From Ensifer sp. PDNC004 (GTDB taxonomy: Bacteria > Pseudomonadota > Alphaproteobacteria > Rhizobiales > Rhizobiaceae): 64,000 nt of DNA. Made by a program: the position numbers and the translations under genes. How positions within the stretch are numbered: position 1 is the stretch's first letter; the number at the start of each line of letters is the position of its first letter. The stretch is from contig NZ_CP070353.1 of assembly GCF_016919405.1 (NCBI RefSeq), positions 1,178,001-1,242,000 on the forward strand, given 5' to 3'. Shown piece after piece: positions 1 to 9,232 of the stretch. The notes under the pieces were generated by a model. It ran no database searches, had not been told where the DNA came from, and worked only from the letters and a program-made list of their open reading frames with translations.

Positions 1-273
1 CAGACGCTCTGCAGCCTTGCGGCAATCTGTCAGTTTGTCCGGGTCCGGCATCAGCGAGCGAAGCGTCGGATCAAGAAAACTTGCGGCATCGTCGAGGACG
101 ACGCCACGGCCGGCAAGCACGCGCCCAAGCAGGTCGGAGTAGCCGTGGACCTGGCTGATGGCGAGCGCCCGGTTCTGACCCGCCTGGTCGAGGCGCGACA
201 CCCATCGCTGGCCGCTGACCGACCGCTCGACGTTCAGAAAGGCCCGCTGTACCGGATCCACCAATTCTTCCAT
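1..273 (-). CDS. recJ: RecJ single-stranded-DNA exonuclease, N-terminal 91 codons (partial)
   Basis: Only the first 91 codons are present; the gene continues past the left edge of the window. The minus-strand frame starts at an ATG at 271-273 (MEELVDPVQRAFLNVERSV) and stays open to base 1 through SRLDQAGQNRALAI, LLGRVLAGRGV and FLDPTLRSLMPDP. That reads like the N-terminal segment of alphaproteobacterial RecJ, ahead of the DHH phosphoesterase motifs, which would lie outside the window. RecJ is a 5'-3' single-strand-specific exonuclease acting in recombination and mismatch repair. The DHH core cannot be checked here, so the call rests on the N-terminal pattern and on its position next to hom, a neighbourhood I recall from rhizobia. 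Confidence 0.8.
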   Translation of the reverse strand, partial: MEELVDPVQRAFLNVERSVSGQRWVSRLDQAGQNRALAISQVHGYSDLLGRVLAGRGVVLDDAASFLDPTLRSLMPDPDKLTDCRKAAERL

Positions 274-400
274 GCTCGTCCACCCGCTTGGCGCTTGATT
301 CCTCTTAGCGCATAACCCTGGAAATCGTGACCGTTTTCAGAACGGCATACACAGAGATCCACGTTTCGCGGGGATCTGCGCTGCTATCGGCGCCCAAGGC

Positions 401-444
401 ATAAAGAAAGAAGCCTCGCCGGCTTGCTTGCACGGCGAGGCTTC
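401..444 (-). terminator. Intrinsic terminator behind hom
   Basis: A perfect 12-bp inverted repeat (GAAGCCTCGCCG at 410-421, CGGCGAGGCTTC at 433-444) has an 11-nt loop. Read on the minus strand it is followed by TTTCTTTAT, so it should end transcription coming out of hom. The rest of the 274-510 gap shows no coding frame I trust. Confidence 0.85.
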
Positions 445-510
445 CAATCTATCGGCGGCAAGCAGCGCTGGGCACTGCCATGCCGAACGGCTTGAAGGCA
501 CCTGTCGCCC

Positions 511-1833
511 TCAGTTTGCCTTCGGACGTTCGATGCGGATGACCTGCGGTTCGCCGACGAGGTAGCCCTCGCCCTTGATCGCCTTGATCGCATCGCGAAC
601 GGAGTGCTCCGATGTCGCATGCGTGACCAGGATGATCGTCTGCGGCTCGCCCGTGTCCATCAGCTGCTTGGAATGCTGCATGATCGATTCCAGCGAGATG
701 CCGTTGTCGGCCATGCGGGTCGCAATGCTGGCGAAGACGCCGGTGCGGTCGACGACCTTCAGGCGGATGAAATAGCCGCCCTCGTGGCTCTGGATCTGCG
801 CACGCTTGTAGGGAAGCAGCGCATTGGTCGGACGGCCGAAGGCCGGAACGTGCTGGGCGCCCGGGCGGCTCTTGGCGATGTCGGCGATATCGCCGAGCAC
901 GGCCGAAGCCGTCGCGTTGCCGCCGGCACCGGGGCCAACCATCAGGAGTTCGCCGAGAATATCGGATTCAATCGCAACCGCATTGGTCACGCCATCGACC
1001 TGAGCGATGACGGAATCATAAGGCACCATCGTCGGATGGACGCGCTGCTCGATGCCGCTTTCAGTGCGCTGGGCGACGCCGAGAAGCTTGATGCGGTAGC
1101 CGAGATCGGCGGCCGCATGGATATCGTCGATCGAGATGTTGGTGATGCCTTCGAGGTAGATATCGTCGGCCGCGATCGCCGTTCCGAAGGCAAGGCTCGT
1201 CAGGATCGACAGCTTGTGCGCCGTGTCATTGCCCTCGATGTCGAAGGCCGGGTCGGCTTCGGCGTAACCGAGTCGCTGGGCTTCCTTGAGGCAGGCTTCG
1301 AAGGACAGCTGTTCCTTCTCCATCTTCGTCAGGATGTAATTGCAGGTGCCGTTCATGATCCCGTAGACGCGCGAGATCGTGTTGCCGGTCATGGATTCGC
1401 GCAACGCCTTGATGACGGGGATGCCGCCGGCAACAGCCGCTTCGTAGTTGAGCAGCGCGCCTTTCTCTTCGGCGATCTTGGCAAGTTCGATGCCATGGGC
1501 AGCCAGCAGCGCCTTGTTGGCGGTGACCACGTGAATGCCGCGCTGCAGCGCCGCCTTGACGGCCGAATAGGCCGGATCGCCGGAGCCGCCCATCAGCTCG
1601 ACGAAAACGTCGATATCGGCGTCACGCGCAAGCGAGATGGCGTCGTCGAACCAGGCGGTCTTCGAAAGATCAACGCCGCGATCCCTGTTGCGGTCGCGCG
1701 CCGTTACGGCCGTGGTCTCGATTGCCCGTCCGCACGTTGTCGCAAGCATCTCGTGACGATCCTGGAGGATTCGCACGAGCGAGGCACCGACGGTACCCAA
1801 GCCCGCAATGCCGATTTTGAGGGCATCTGCCAT
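511..1833 (-). CDS. hom: Homoserine dehydrogenase
   Basis: Catalyses NAD(P)H-dependent reduction of aspartate semialdehyde to homoserine, the branch to threonine and methionine. The protein (440 aa) has the N-terminal nucleotide-binding glycine motif (GIAGLGTVGAS), the NKALLA lysine segment, NGTCNYIL, and EADPAFDIEGNDTAHK typical of the catalytic domain. A C-terminal ACT domain follows (FIRLKVVDRTGVFASIA), the usual allosteric module of about 440-residue enzymes. Two ATGs lie six bases apart; I prefer the inner one at 1833 because AGGAA sits at normal distance from it, while it almost touches the outer ATG at 1839. It lies 88 bp downstream of the aminotransferase gene on the same strand, so co-transcription is likely. 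A strong terminator follows. Confidence 0.97.
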   Translation of the reverse strand: MADALKIGIAGLGTVGASLVRILQDRHEMLATTCGRAIETTAVTARDRNRDRGVDLSKTAWFDDAISLARDADIDVFVELMGGSGDPAYSAVKAALQRGIHVVTANKALLAAHGIELAKIAEEKGALLNYEAAVAGGIPVIKALRESMTGNTISRVYGIMNGTCNYILTKMEKEQLSFEACLKEAQRLGYAEADPAFDIEGNDTAHKLSILTSLAFGTAIAADDIYLEGITNISIDDIHAAADLGYRIKLLGVAQRTESGIEQRVHPTMVPYDSVIAQVDGVTNAVAIESDILGELLMVGPGAGGNATASAVLGDIADIAKSRPGAQHVPAFGRPTNALLPYKRAQIQSHEGGYFIRLKVVDRTGVFASIATRMADNGISLESIMQHSKQLMDTGEPQTIILVTHATSEHSVRDAIKAIKGEGYLVGEPQVIRIERPKAN

Positions 1834-1921
1834 AGCCATTTCCTAACATGTAGAGGGCGCACCGCGAGAACAGCGGGGCCAGTGTGGAAGGAGGCGCGCG
1901 TCAAACACGCCTCCCGACTTC

Positions 1922-3139
1922 TTACCTATGAGCGTTCAGCGAGATGACGTTGTGCATCGTCTCGTCGGCGGTCGACAGGAACTTCTTGATGTTGCGCGCC
2001 GCCTGACGGATGCGGTGCTCGTTTTCGACGAGAGCGAGACGAACGTAGTCGTCGCCCTGCTCGCCGAAGCCGATACCGGGAGCGACCGCGACATCAGCCT
2101 TCTCGACGAGGAGTTTTGAGAATTCGAGCGAACCGAGATGACGGAACTTCTCCGGGATCTTCGCCCAGGCGAACATCGTCGCTGCCGGCGGCGGCACTTC
2201 GAAGCCGGCCTTACCGAAGCTGTCGACCATCACGTCGCGGCGGCGCTTGTAGATGTTGCGCACTTCGGCGATGTCGCTGCCGTCGCCGTTCAGCGCCTGG
2301 GTGGCGGCCACCTGGATCGGCGTGAATGCGCCGTAGTCGAGGTAGGATTTCACGCGCGTCAGTGCCGCGATCAGCCGCTCGTTGCCGACGGCAAAGCCCA
2401 TGCGCCAGCCCGGCATTGAGAATGTCTTCGACATCGAGGTGAACTCGACCGTGCAGTCGATCGCGCCCGGAACTTCCAGCACCGACGGCGGCGGCGCGTC
2501 GTTGAAGTAGATTTCCGAGTAGGCGAGATCGGACAGCACGATGATGTCGTGCTTCTTCGCAAAGGCGATCACGTCCTTGTAGAAGTCCAACGTCGCTACC
2601 TGCGCCGTCGGGTTCGACGGATAGTTGAGGATCAGCGCCAGTGGCTTCGGGATCGAATGGCGAACGGCGCGTTCCAGCGGCCCGAAGAAGGTTTCGTCCG
2701 GCTCGACCGAGATCGAGCGGATGACGCCGCCTGCCATCAGGAAGCCGAAGGCGTGGATCGGATAGGTGGGGTTCGGGCACAGGATGACGTCGCCAGGTGC
2801 GGTGATCGCCTGCGCCATGTTGGCGAAGCCTTCCTTCGAGCCAAGGGTAGCGACGACCTGGGTATCCGGGTTGAGCTTGACGCCGAAGCGGCGGGCGTAA
2901 TAGGCGGCCTGGGCACGACGCAGCCCGGGAATGCCCTTCGACGACGAATAACGATGCGTGCGCGGGTCCTGAACGGCCTCGCAGAGCTTGTCGACAATCG
3001 ACTGTGGTGTGGGTAGATCCGGATTGCCCATGCCGAGGTCGATGATGTCAGCACCGGCCGCTCGCGCGCTTGCTTTCAAACGGTTGACCTGTTCGAAAAC
3101 ATAGGGCGGCAAACGCCGGACTTTGTGAAACTCTTCCAT
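1922..3139 (-). CDS. Class I/II PLP aminotransferase, AlaC / LL-DAP aminotransferase-like
   Basis: A 405-residue fold-type I aminotransferase very close in pattern to E. coli AlaC (glutamate-pyruvate aminotransferase): RLPPYVFEQVNRLK at the start, DIIDLGMGNPDLPTP, SKGIPGLRRA, ILNYPSNPTAQ and SMSKTFSMPGWRMGF carrying the PLP lysine (SMSK). The arginine expected near the C-terminus for alpha-carboxylate binding is in DYVRLALVEN. Proteins of this group in alphaproteobacteria are annotated either as alanine aminotransferase or as LL-diaminopimelate aminotransferase; sequence alone does not separate them. The frame is open to 3220, but GAGG lies 7 nt before the ATG at 3139, which also fits the family start. 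Linkage to hom suggests an amino-acid biosynthetic role. Confidence 0.9.
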   Translation of the reverse strand: MEEFHKVRRLPPYVFEQVNRLKASARAAGADIIDLGMGNPDLPTPQSIVDKLCEAVQDPRTHRYSSSKGIPGLRRAQAAYYARRFGVKLNPDTQVVATLGSKEGFANMAQAITAPGDVILCPNPTYPIHAFGFLMAGGVIRSISVEPDETFFGPLERAVRHSIPKPLALILNYPSNPTAQVATLDFYKDVIAFAKKHDIIVLSDLAYSEIYFNDAPPPSVLEVPGAIDCTVEFTSMSKTFSMPGWRMGFAVGNERLIAALTRVKSYLDYGAFTPIQVAATQALNGDGSDIAEVRNIYKRRRDVMVDSFGKAGFEVPPPAATMFAWAKIPEKFRHLGSLEFSKLLVEKADVAVAPGIGFGEQGDDYVRLALVENEHRIRQAARNIKKFLSTADETMHNVISLNAHR

Positions 3140-3265
3140 CTCCAAACCTCGTTTGGCGCACGCTCCCGCCAGCGGCTCAAGCCTTTGCGAAACCGTGCGC
3201 TGTGGTGAACGGCCGTCCATGCGGCCATTGAACGCTTTGCGTCCAAATCACCGGAAAGGCAAGCG

Positions 3266-3574
3266 CTAATTCTGGATCTCTTTCAGCGTGTCCGTGCCGT
3301 GCTGTTCGGCGAGCGCGCGCATCTCCTTCAGGCGCCGCTGGTACTCCGCTTCGGAGATCGCGCCGGACTTGCGCGCAGCGCCGAGCGAGCTCAGGCGCGC
3401 CTGCATATTGGTCGCTTCTTCGTTGGTCATCTGCGCCGTTGCGGCCGGCTTCTGGCCATAGACCGACGGATAATTCTCGAAGTTTGTCCCCTGGCTGTTG
3501 CAGCCAGCAAGCGTGCCTAGCAGAACGATCCCGGCAACCCAGGTGATGGAACGCTGTTTTCCGACGGCAAGCAT
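3266..3574 (-). CDS. Small lipoprotein with SHOCT-like C-terminus
   Basis: A 102-residue protein with a basic start, a hydrophobic segment and a lipobox (LLGTLAGC, Cys about residue 25), so it should be a lipid-anchored envelope protein. The mature part is short. Its C-terminal third (ARKSGAISEAEYQRRLKEM) resembles the SHOCT oligomerisation motif, in which a short amphipathic helix follows a G-x-I-[ST]-x-x-E/D-F/Y pattern. Function is unknown. It diverges from phaC across a 109-bp AT-rich gap (3575-3683) that probably carries promoters for both genes. The lipoprotein assignment is firm; the SHOCT resemblance is my reading. Confidence 0.8.
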   Translation of the reverse strand: MLAVGKQRSITWVAGIVLLGTLAGCNSQGTNFENYPSVYGQKPAATAQMTNEEATNMQARLSSLGAARKSGAISEAEYQRRLKEMRALAEQHGTDTLKEIQN

Positions 3575-3683
3575 ACTGGAGACGACCTCTATTTTGATGG
3601 CGCGACGATGCGCTAGCCCTTGTAATCATTTTCGGGCAGAATGTAAAAATACAAAACAAACAAGATGCTGTGGAGGACGCCGG

Positions 3684-5522
3684 GTGACAGCAGAGAGGAA
3701 TGCGGAAGGCAAGGACGGCTACGCAGGCTTCGATCCCAAATCCGTCGAACCTTATATCGTCAAGGATCCGGAAAGCCTCGCCGTCAACCTCGCCCGCGCC
3801 ATGGAACAGCTTGGCAAGGCGGCCTCCGCCTGGCTGGCGCCGCGGGAATCGGGCCAGAAGTCCGATACCTTCGCCGAGCCCGTCACCGACATGGTCAAGA
3901 CGCTGTCCAAGGTCTCGGAGTACTGGCTTTCCGACCCTCGCCGCACGCTCGAAGCGCAGACTCACCTGATGGGCAGCTTCTTCGAGATCTGGTCGCGCAC
4001 GCTGCACCGTATGTCCGGCGAAGAGACGTCCGCGCCTGCCGCCCTCGAGCGCAACGACAAGAGATTTGCCGACGAGGACTGGGTGAAGAACCCGTTCTTC
4101 GACTTCATTCGCCAGGCCTATTTCGTAACGTCGGACTGGGCCGAACGCATGGTCGAGGACGCCGAGGGGCTCGACGACCACACGAAACACAAGGCTGCCT
4201 TCTACGTAAGGCAGGTTTCGAGCGCGTTGTCTCCGACGAACTTCGTCACCACCAACCCGCAGCTCTACCGTGAGACCGTTGCCTCGAGCGGCGCCAACCT
4301 GGTCAAGGGCATGCAGATGTTTGCCGAGGACATCGCCGCCGGCCGTGGCGACCTCAAGCTCCGGCAGACGGACACCAGCAAGTTTGCGATCGGCGAGAAT
4401 ATCGCGATGACACCGGGCAAAGTCATTGCCCAGAGCGACGTTTGCCAGGTGCTGCAATACGAGGCGACGACGGAGACCGTACTGAAGCGGCCGCTGCTGA
4501 TCTGCCCGCCCTGGATCAACAAGTTCTACGTGCTCGATCTCAACCCGCAGAAATCCTTCATCAAATGGGCGGTCGACCAGGGGCACACGGTCTTCGTCAT
4601 CTCCTGGGTGAACCCGGACGAGCGGCACGCGACCAAGGATTGGGAAGCCTACGCCCGCGAAGGCATCGGCTTTGCGCTCGATATCGTCGAGCAGGCGACC
4701 GGCGAGCGCGAAGTCAACGCCATCGGTTATTGCGTCGGCGGCACCCTGCTTGCCGCAACGCTGGCATTGCACGCTGCCGAGGGCGACGACCGCATCCGCT
4801 CGGCGACACTGTTCACGACGCAGGTCGATTTCACCCATGCCGGAGACCTCAAGGTCTTCGTCGACGAGGACCAGATCAGCCAGATCGAACAGAACATGAG
4901 CGTGACCGGCTATCTCGACGGCTCGAAGATGGCGACCGCCTTCAACATGCTGCGCGCTTCGGAGCTGATCTGGCCCTACTTCGTCAACAACTACCTGAAG
5001 GGCCAGGAGCCCCTGCCCTTCGACCTGCTTTACTGGAACTCCGATTCGACGCGGATGCCGGCGGCCAATCATTCCTTCTACCTGCGCAACTGCTACCTCG
5101 ATAACAAGCTTTCGAAGGGCGAGATGGTGCTTGCCGGAAAGCAGGTGTCGCTCGGCGACGTGAAGATCCCGATCTACAATCTCGCGACCAAGGAAGATCA
5201 CATCGCGCCGCCACGCTCTGTGTTTCTCGGCAGCGCTTCGTTCGGCGGCAAGGTCACCTATGTTCTCTCGGGCTCGGGCCACATAGCCGGCGTCGTCAAC
5301 CCGCCGGACAAGGGCAAGTATCAGTTCTGGACCGGCGGCGCGCCCAAGGGTGACTTCGACGATTGGTTAAAGGCGGCCAAGGAAACACCGGGATCCTGGT
5401 GGCCGCACTGGCACCAATGGATCGAGAAACTCGACAAGCGACGCGTTGCGCCCCGCAAGCCGGGCGGTCCGCTGAACTCGCTTGAGGAAGCGCCGGGCTC
5501 CTACGTGCGCGCCCGCGCCTGA
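3684..5522 (+). CDS. phaC: Class I poly(3-hydroxyalkanoate) synthase
   Basis: Polymerises (R)-3-hydroxyacyl-CoA, mainly 3-hydroxybutyryl-CoA, into storage polyester on granule surfaces. The 612-residue product has the class I length. The alpha/beta-hydrolase core shows the synthase lipase-like box GYCVGGT with the active-site cysteine, the aspartate in LATKEDHIAPP and the histidine in SGSGHIAGVVN; PPWINKFYVLDL is also characteristic. The open frame extends upstream to 3498, but that part overlaps the divergent lipoprotein gene and does not look like the family. The GTG at 3684 has GGAGG at 3672-3676 with a 7-nt spacer and gives the expected N-terminus. sfsA follows after 21 bp. The S. meliloti homologue is often called phbC. 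Confidence 0.97.
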   Translation: MTAERNAEGKDGYAGFDPKSVEPYIVKDPESLAVNLARAMEQLGKAASAWLAPRESGQKSDTFAEPVTDMVKTLSKVSEYWLSDPRRTLEAQTHLMGSFFEIWSRTLHRMSGEETSAPAALERNDKRFADEDWVKNPFFDFIRQAYFVTSDWAERMVEDAEGLDDHTKHKAAFYVRQVSSALSPTNFVTTNPQLYRETVASSGANLVKGMQMFAEDIAAGRGDLKLRQTDTSKFAIGENIAMTPGKVIAQSDVCQVLQYEATTETVLKRPLLICPPWINKFYVLDLNPQKSFIKWAVDQGHTVFVISWVNPDERHATKDWEAYAREGIGFALDIVEQATGEREVNAIGYCVGGTLLAATLALHAAEGDDRIRSATLFTTQVDFTHAGDLKVFVDEDQISQIEQNMSVTGYLDGSKMATAFNMLRASELIWPYFVNNYLKGQEPLPFDLLYWNSDSTRMPAANHSFYLRNCYLDNKLSKGEMVLAGKQVSLGDVKIPIYNLATKEDHIAPPRSVFLGSASFGGKVTYVLSGSGHIAGVVNPPDKGKYQFWTGGAPKGDFDDWLKAAKETPGSWWPHWHQWIEKLDKRRVAPRKPGGPLNSLEEAPGSYVRARA

Positions 5523-5543
5523 ACCATTTTTGCAGGACCTGCC

Positions 5544-6263
5544 TTGATCTTCGATCCCCCGCTGACGACCGCGATCCTCGTGCAGCGCTACAAGCGCTTT
5601 CTCTTCGACGCCCTGTTGCCCGATGGCACAGCCATGACCGGATCCTGCCCCAATACCGGTTCGATGCGCGGGCTGACGACGCCCGGTTCGCGCATCTGGA
5701 TGTCGGAACACGACAGCCCGACGCGGAAATACCGCCATATGCTGGAAATCGTCGAAGCCGACGGAACTATGGTCGGCATAAACACCGGCCTACCCAACCG
5801 GCTTGCGGAAGAAGCCATCAGGCTGGGGCTCGTTTCCGACCTGCATACCTATGAGCACAGCGCGCGCGAGCAGAAATACGGGCGCAACTCGCGCATCGAC
5901 ATTCTCCTCAGCGATCCCGAGCGCGGCCGTGCCTATGTCGAAGTCAAGAACGTGCATTTCAGCCGCACGCCCGGTCTTTCCGAATTTCCTGACAGTCCGA
6001 CAACGCGCGGTGCGAAACATCTCGACGAGCTCGGTGATATGGTCGAGGCTGGTCACCGTGCGGTGATGATCTATCTCGTGCAGCGTGATGACTGTGACCG
6101 GTTGAGGATCTGCCGCGAGTTCGATCCCGCCTATGCACACGCGTTCGACCGCGCGATGTCACGTGGTATCGAGGCCTACGCGGTCAAATGTCAGGTTTCG
6201 CCAACGCAAATCCGCCCGACCGGATTGATGGCAGTGGACGAAGCGGCCCTCGCTGCTCTATGA
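5544..6263 (+). CDS. sfsA: SfsA family DNA/RNA-nuclease-like protein
   Basis: A 239-residue homologue of E. coli 'sugar fermentation stimulation' protein A. Family landmarks are the start IFDPPLTTAILVQRYKRFL, GSCPNTGSMRGL, NTGLPNRLAEEAI, and the core AYVEVKNVHF with FPDSPTTRGAKHLDEL, a layout like PD-(D/E)xK nucleases with an OB-fold N-terminus. The start is TTG at 5544: AGGA sits 6 nt upstream, and E. coli SfsA begins at the equivalent point. The gene is 21 bp behind phaC and 30 bp before map, so the three are probably read through together. The biological role of SfsA remains poorly defined. Confidence 0.93.
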   Translation: MIFDPPLTTAILVQRYKRFLFDALLPDGTAMTGSCPNTGSMRGLTTPGSRIWMSEHDSPTRKYRHMLEIVEADGTMVGINTGLPNRLAEEAIRLGLVSDLHTYEHSAREQKYGRNSRIDILLSDPERGRAYVEVKNVHFSRTPGLSEFPDSPTTRGAKHLDELGDMVEAGHRAVMIYLVQRDDCDRLRICREFDPAYAHAFDRAMSRGIEAYAVKCQVSPTQIRPTGLMAVDEAALAAL

Positions 6264-6293
6264 AATCCGACTGGAACAACTGAAAGCTTTGGA

Positions 6294-7133
6294 ATGGTGA
6301 CTTACATCGAGGCAGGGTCTGCGCCCTACAAGAATACCGGCGTTATCCGGCTCTACGGACCGGAAGGTTTCGAGGGCATGCGAAAAGCCTGCCAGGTGAC
6401 CGCGCGTTGTCTGGACGAGCTCGTCTCGCGGGTGCAGCCGGGCGTCACCACCGACGAGATCGACCGGTTCGTCTTCGAGTTCGGCATGGACAATGGCGCG
6501 CTACCGGCGACGCTCAACTATCGCGGCTACACGAAATCGTCGTGTACCTCGATCAATCACGTCGTCTGCCACGGCATACCGAACGACAAGCCGCTGCGCG
6601 AAGGCGATATCGTCAACATCGACGTCACCTATGTCGTCGATGGCTGGCACGGCGATTCGAGCCGGATGTATCCGGTCGGCGAGATCAAGCGTGCCGCCGA
6701 GCGACTGCTCGACGTCACCCATGAAAGCCTGATGCGCGGCATTGCCGCCGTGCGCCCCGGCGCCCGCACTGGCGCCATCGGCGAAGCGATCCAGGTCTAT
6801 GCCGAAGCGGAGCGCTGCTCCGTGGTGCGCGATTTCTGCGGCCACGGCGTCGGCAAGCTTTTCCACGATGCGCCGAACATCCTCCACTATGGCCGCGCCA
6901 ATGAAGGCCCGGAGCTGCGCGAGGGCATGATCTTCACCATCGAGCCGATGATCAATCTCGGCCGCCCGCATGTGAAGGTGCTCTCGGACGGCTGGACCGC
7001 GGTCACCCGTGACCGGTCGCTGTCGGCGCAATACGAGCACACGGTCGGCGTCACCGCCGACGGCTGCGAGATCTTCACGCTTTCGCCGGCGGGCCTGTTC
7101 AAGCCCGGCGTCAGCACGATCGGCGCCGCATGA
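6294..7133 (+). CDS. map: Type I methionine aminopeptidase
   Basis: Removes the N-terminal methionine from nascent proteins. The 279-residue product carries the pita-bread fold metal ligands in their usual order: [16 protein letters not shown] (two aspartates), [13 protein letters not shown] (histidine), MIFTIEPM (glutamate) and [10 protein letters not shown] (glutamate). The substrate-site histidine is in [11 protein letters not shown]. It is about 15 residues longer at the N-terminus than the E. coli enzyme; an ATG at 6294 begins [12 protein letters not shown]. Its stop overlaps the radC start (ATGA), indicating translational coupling. Confidence 0.96.
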   Translation: MVTYIEAGSAPYKNTGVIRLYGPEGFEGMRKACQVTARCLDELVSRVQPGVTTDEIDRFVFEFGMDNGALPATLNYRGYTKSSCTSINHVVCHGIPNDKPLREGDIVNIDVTYVVDGWHGDSSRMYPVGEIKRAAERLLDVTHESLMRGIAAVRPGARTGAIGEAIQVYAEAERCSVVRDFCGHGVGKLFHDAPNILHYGRANEGPELREGMIFTIEPMINLGRPHVKVLSDGWTAVTRDRSLSAQYEHTVGVTADGCEIFTLSPAGLFKPGVSTIGAA

Positions 7134-7918
7134 CGAAACGTCCGATCTCCCCTGACGGCGACTTGGCGCCATCGGCGGACGAGAGGACGTTTTTTCCGCA
7201 ATTGCAGCTGGACGGGAAACCGGCGACGAAGAAGGCGCCGGAACCCGAGGCCCATTACCACGGTCATCGCAACCGGTTGCGGACGCGCTACCGGGAACAG
7301 GGCGACTCGGCGCTTGCAGATTACGAAATCCTGGAATTGCTGCTCTTTCGGCTGATCCCGCGCAAGGATACCAAGCCGATCGCCAAGGCCCTGCTCGCCC
7401 GCTTCGGCACGCTCGCCGGTGTCTTCGGCGCCCCGATCGCGCTGTTGCAGGAAGTGAGCGGTATCGGCGAAGCGGTTGCCCTCGACCTCAAGCTGATCTC
7501 CACGATCGGTCACCGAACACTCAAGAGCGAACTTCGCCAGAAGCAGCTTCTCTCGTCCTGGAGCGCCGTCATCGACTATTGCCACGCGGCGATGGCCTAC
7601 GAGACGAAGGAACAGTTCCGCATCCTGTTCCTCGACAAACGCAACACACTGATTGCCGACGAAGTGCAGCAGAAAGGCACGATCGACCACACACCGGTCT
7701 ACCCGCGTGAAGTCGTCAAACGAGCACTCGAACTCTCGGCAACGGCGATCATCCTCGTCCACAACCATCCATCCGGCGACCCGACCCCGTCGCGCGCCGA
7801 TATCGACATGACCAAGCTGATCGTCGAGACGGCCAAACCGCTCGGCATCGCCGTGCACGATCACATCATCATCGGAAAAGACGGACACGTTAGCCTGAAG
7901 GGCCTGCGACTGTTCTGA
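7130..7918 (+). CDS. radC: RadC/YsxA family JAB-domain protein
   Basis: A 262-residue member of the RadC (DUF2466) family. An N-terminal helix-hairpin-helix part ([28 protein letters not shown]) precedes a JAB/MPN metalloprotease-like domain with the full zinc signature: the glutamate lies upstream and [15 protein letters not shown] supplies HxH-x-x-x-S-x-D. Despite its name, direct repair activity has not been established for this family; the JAB motif suggests a metallohydrolase. It overlaps map by 4 bp and is probably the last gene of the phaC-sfsA-map-radC run. Confidence 0.95.
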   Translation: MTKRPISPDGDLAPSADERTFFPQLQLDGKPATKKAPEPEAHYHGHRNRLRTRYREQGDSALADYEILELLLFRLIPRKDTKPIAKALLARFGTLAGVFGAPIALLQEVSGIGEAVALDLKLISTIGHRTLKSELRQKQLLSSWSAVIDYCHAAMAYETKEQFRILFLDKRNTLIADEVQQKGTIDHTPVYPREVVKRALELSATAIILVHNHPSGDPTPSRADIDMTKLIVETAKPLGIAVHDHIIIGKDGHVSLKGLRLF

Positions 7919-8002
7919 TCACGCCGGCACCCAGCCGTTTCGCACGGCGGAGGCACCAGCCCGGTAGTGGCGCCACTCTGCCGCAAACAGTGGCGAAGGC
8001 GG

Positions 8003-9208
8003 TCACCCCGAAAGGCCGGATTCGACAGACTCCGTCCCCGCCGAGCGAGAAGCCTCGACGACCATATGCACGAACTGCAGTTTCGCCACTGACGGCTTCG
8101 ACATCACGAAGGGGTAGAAGTCCGGCTGGCCCATGCTGCGCGCCAGTTCGTTGAGCACCATCGTCATTTCAATCCAGGAGTTCAATAGCGACAGAAACCC
8201 GTCGGCGCCGGTGTCTTCGGGCGCATACAAGGCGTCGTGCTCAAACGGCTCGATAATCGCTTCAAGATCTTCTGCATCGAGCCCAAACCCGAGCGCTGTG
8301 CCAAGGCTATCGATCATATGCAGATAGTGTGCCCAGGTTTCCGCCCAGTCTTCCCAGGGATGTGTGGAAGCATAGGCGCTGATGTATCGGTCGGCCCAGT
8401 CTACGGGAGGGCCATTCTCATAGTTCGCCTTCAATGCCGCCGCATAGTCGGCGCGCTCATCTCCGAAAAGCGAACGAAAGGGCTCCAGCCAAGGGCCGTT
8501 GAGAATAAGCCTATTCCAATAGTAGTGACCGACCTCGTGTCGCAAGTGACCGAGCAGCGTGCGATAGGGTTCATGCAGTTCGAGCCGCATCTTCTCTCGC
8601 TGAACAGAATCCGCTTCCTCGATGTTGACCGTAATCAAACCGTCAACGTGCCCGGTCAGCACGCGCGGCCCGCTCTCCGGCGAACGCAGGAAATCGAACA
8701 TCAGACCGTGCTTCTCGTCCTCGTCGACCTTTGACTTCACCGGCAATCCGAGCGACAGCAGCTGCGAAACGAGTCGTCGCTTCGCAGCCTCGATCAGCCC
8801 CCAGTGACGGGCATTGTCCTCACAATCGAGATTCGGAATGGTCCTGTTCAGACGGCAGGCGATGCAAAGGGACCTCGGCTCGCTCGCCGTCAGCATCCAG
8901 TTGCACAACGCGGCAGTGTCACGATTGCTGCAATACTTCAGCAACGGCCGCCCGCCACCCGCGTCCCACGTGTCCGGCTGCGGACCCGGCTCAAGCAGTA
9001 TCAGGACGCCTTCACCCGGCAGATATCCGAGCGGCGCCTGGCAGCTGTTGCAAAGGGTATTGCCGAAGAAGATGTGACTGCCACAGCGGCAGACATAGGT
9101 GCGCGAATACCGCTTGGCCACGTCGCGGCGCTTCCAGTTCGTACCGATCAGGTCCCCAAGCGTTTCCAGAAGGCTTGCCACGACGTCCTCCAAGTTCGAA
9201 ACTGGCAA
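8003..9208 (-). CDS. Putative zinc-binding metallopeptidase with N-terminal zinc ribbon
   Basis: A 401-residue protein with two recognisable parts. Residues about 39-58 hold a CxC...CxxC cluster (VCRCGSHIFFGNTLCNSCQ), and a second pair CIAC occurs near residue 115, so the N-terminal third probably binds zinc structurally. Further on, LLGHLRHEVGHYYWNRL contains an HExxH-like HEVGH gluzincin motif, followed by acidic residues (DERADY) and WEDWAETWAHYLH that may supply a third ligand. The architecture matches a family annotated in proteobacteria as 'putative zinc-binding metallo-peptidase'. No signal peptide is visible, so a cytoplasmic location is likely. Substrate unknown. It is 24 bp downstream of corA on the same strand. 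Confidence 0.82.
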   Translation of the reverse strand: MPVSNLEDVVASLLETLGDLIGTNWKRRDVAKRYSRTYVCRCGSHIFFGNTLCNSCQAPLGYLPGEGVLILLEPGPQPDTWDAGGGRPLLKYCSNRDTAALCNWMLTASEPRSLCIACRLNRTIPNLDCEDNARHWGLIEAAKRRLVSQLLSLGLPVKSKVDEDEKHGLMFDFLRSPESGPRVLTGHVDGLITVNIEEADSVQREKMRLELHEPYRTLLGHLRHEVGHYYWNRLILNGPWLEPFRSLFGDERADYAAALKANYENGPPVDWADRYISAYASTHPWEDWAETWAHYLHMIDSLGTALGFGLDAEDLEAIIEPFEHDALYAPEDTGADGFLSLLNSWIEMTMVLNELARSMGQPDFYPFVMSKPSVAKLQFVHMVVEASRSAGTESVESGLSG

Positions 9209-9232
9209 AGTCGGCCTGATTGGCGCTCGGGC

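Noticed and set aside
604..1947. Long plus-strand open frame antisense to hom
   Set aside because: It mirrors the hom coding frame in high-GC sequence, has arginine/aspartate-rich composition without any domain, and lacks a ribosome-binding site.
3177..5282. 701-codon minus-strand frame overlapping phaC and the lipoprotein gene
   Set aside because: It is antisense to the unmistakable phaC and spans several unrelated units; composition is that of a shadow frame.
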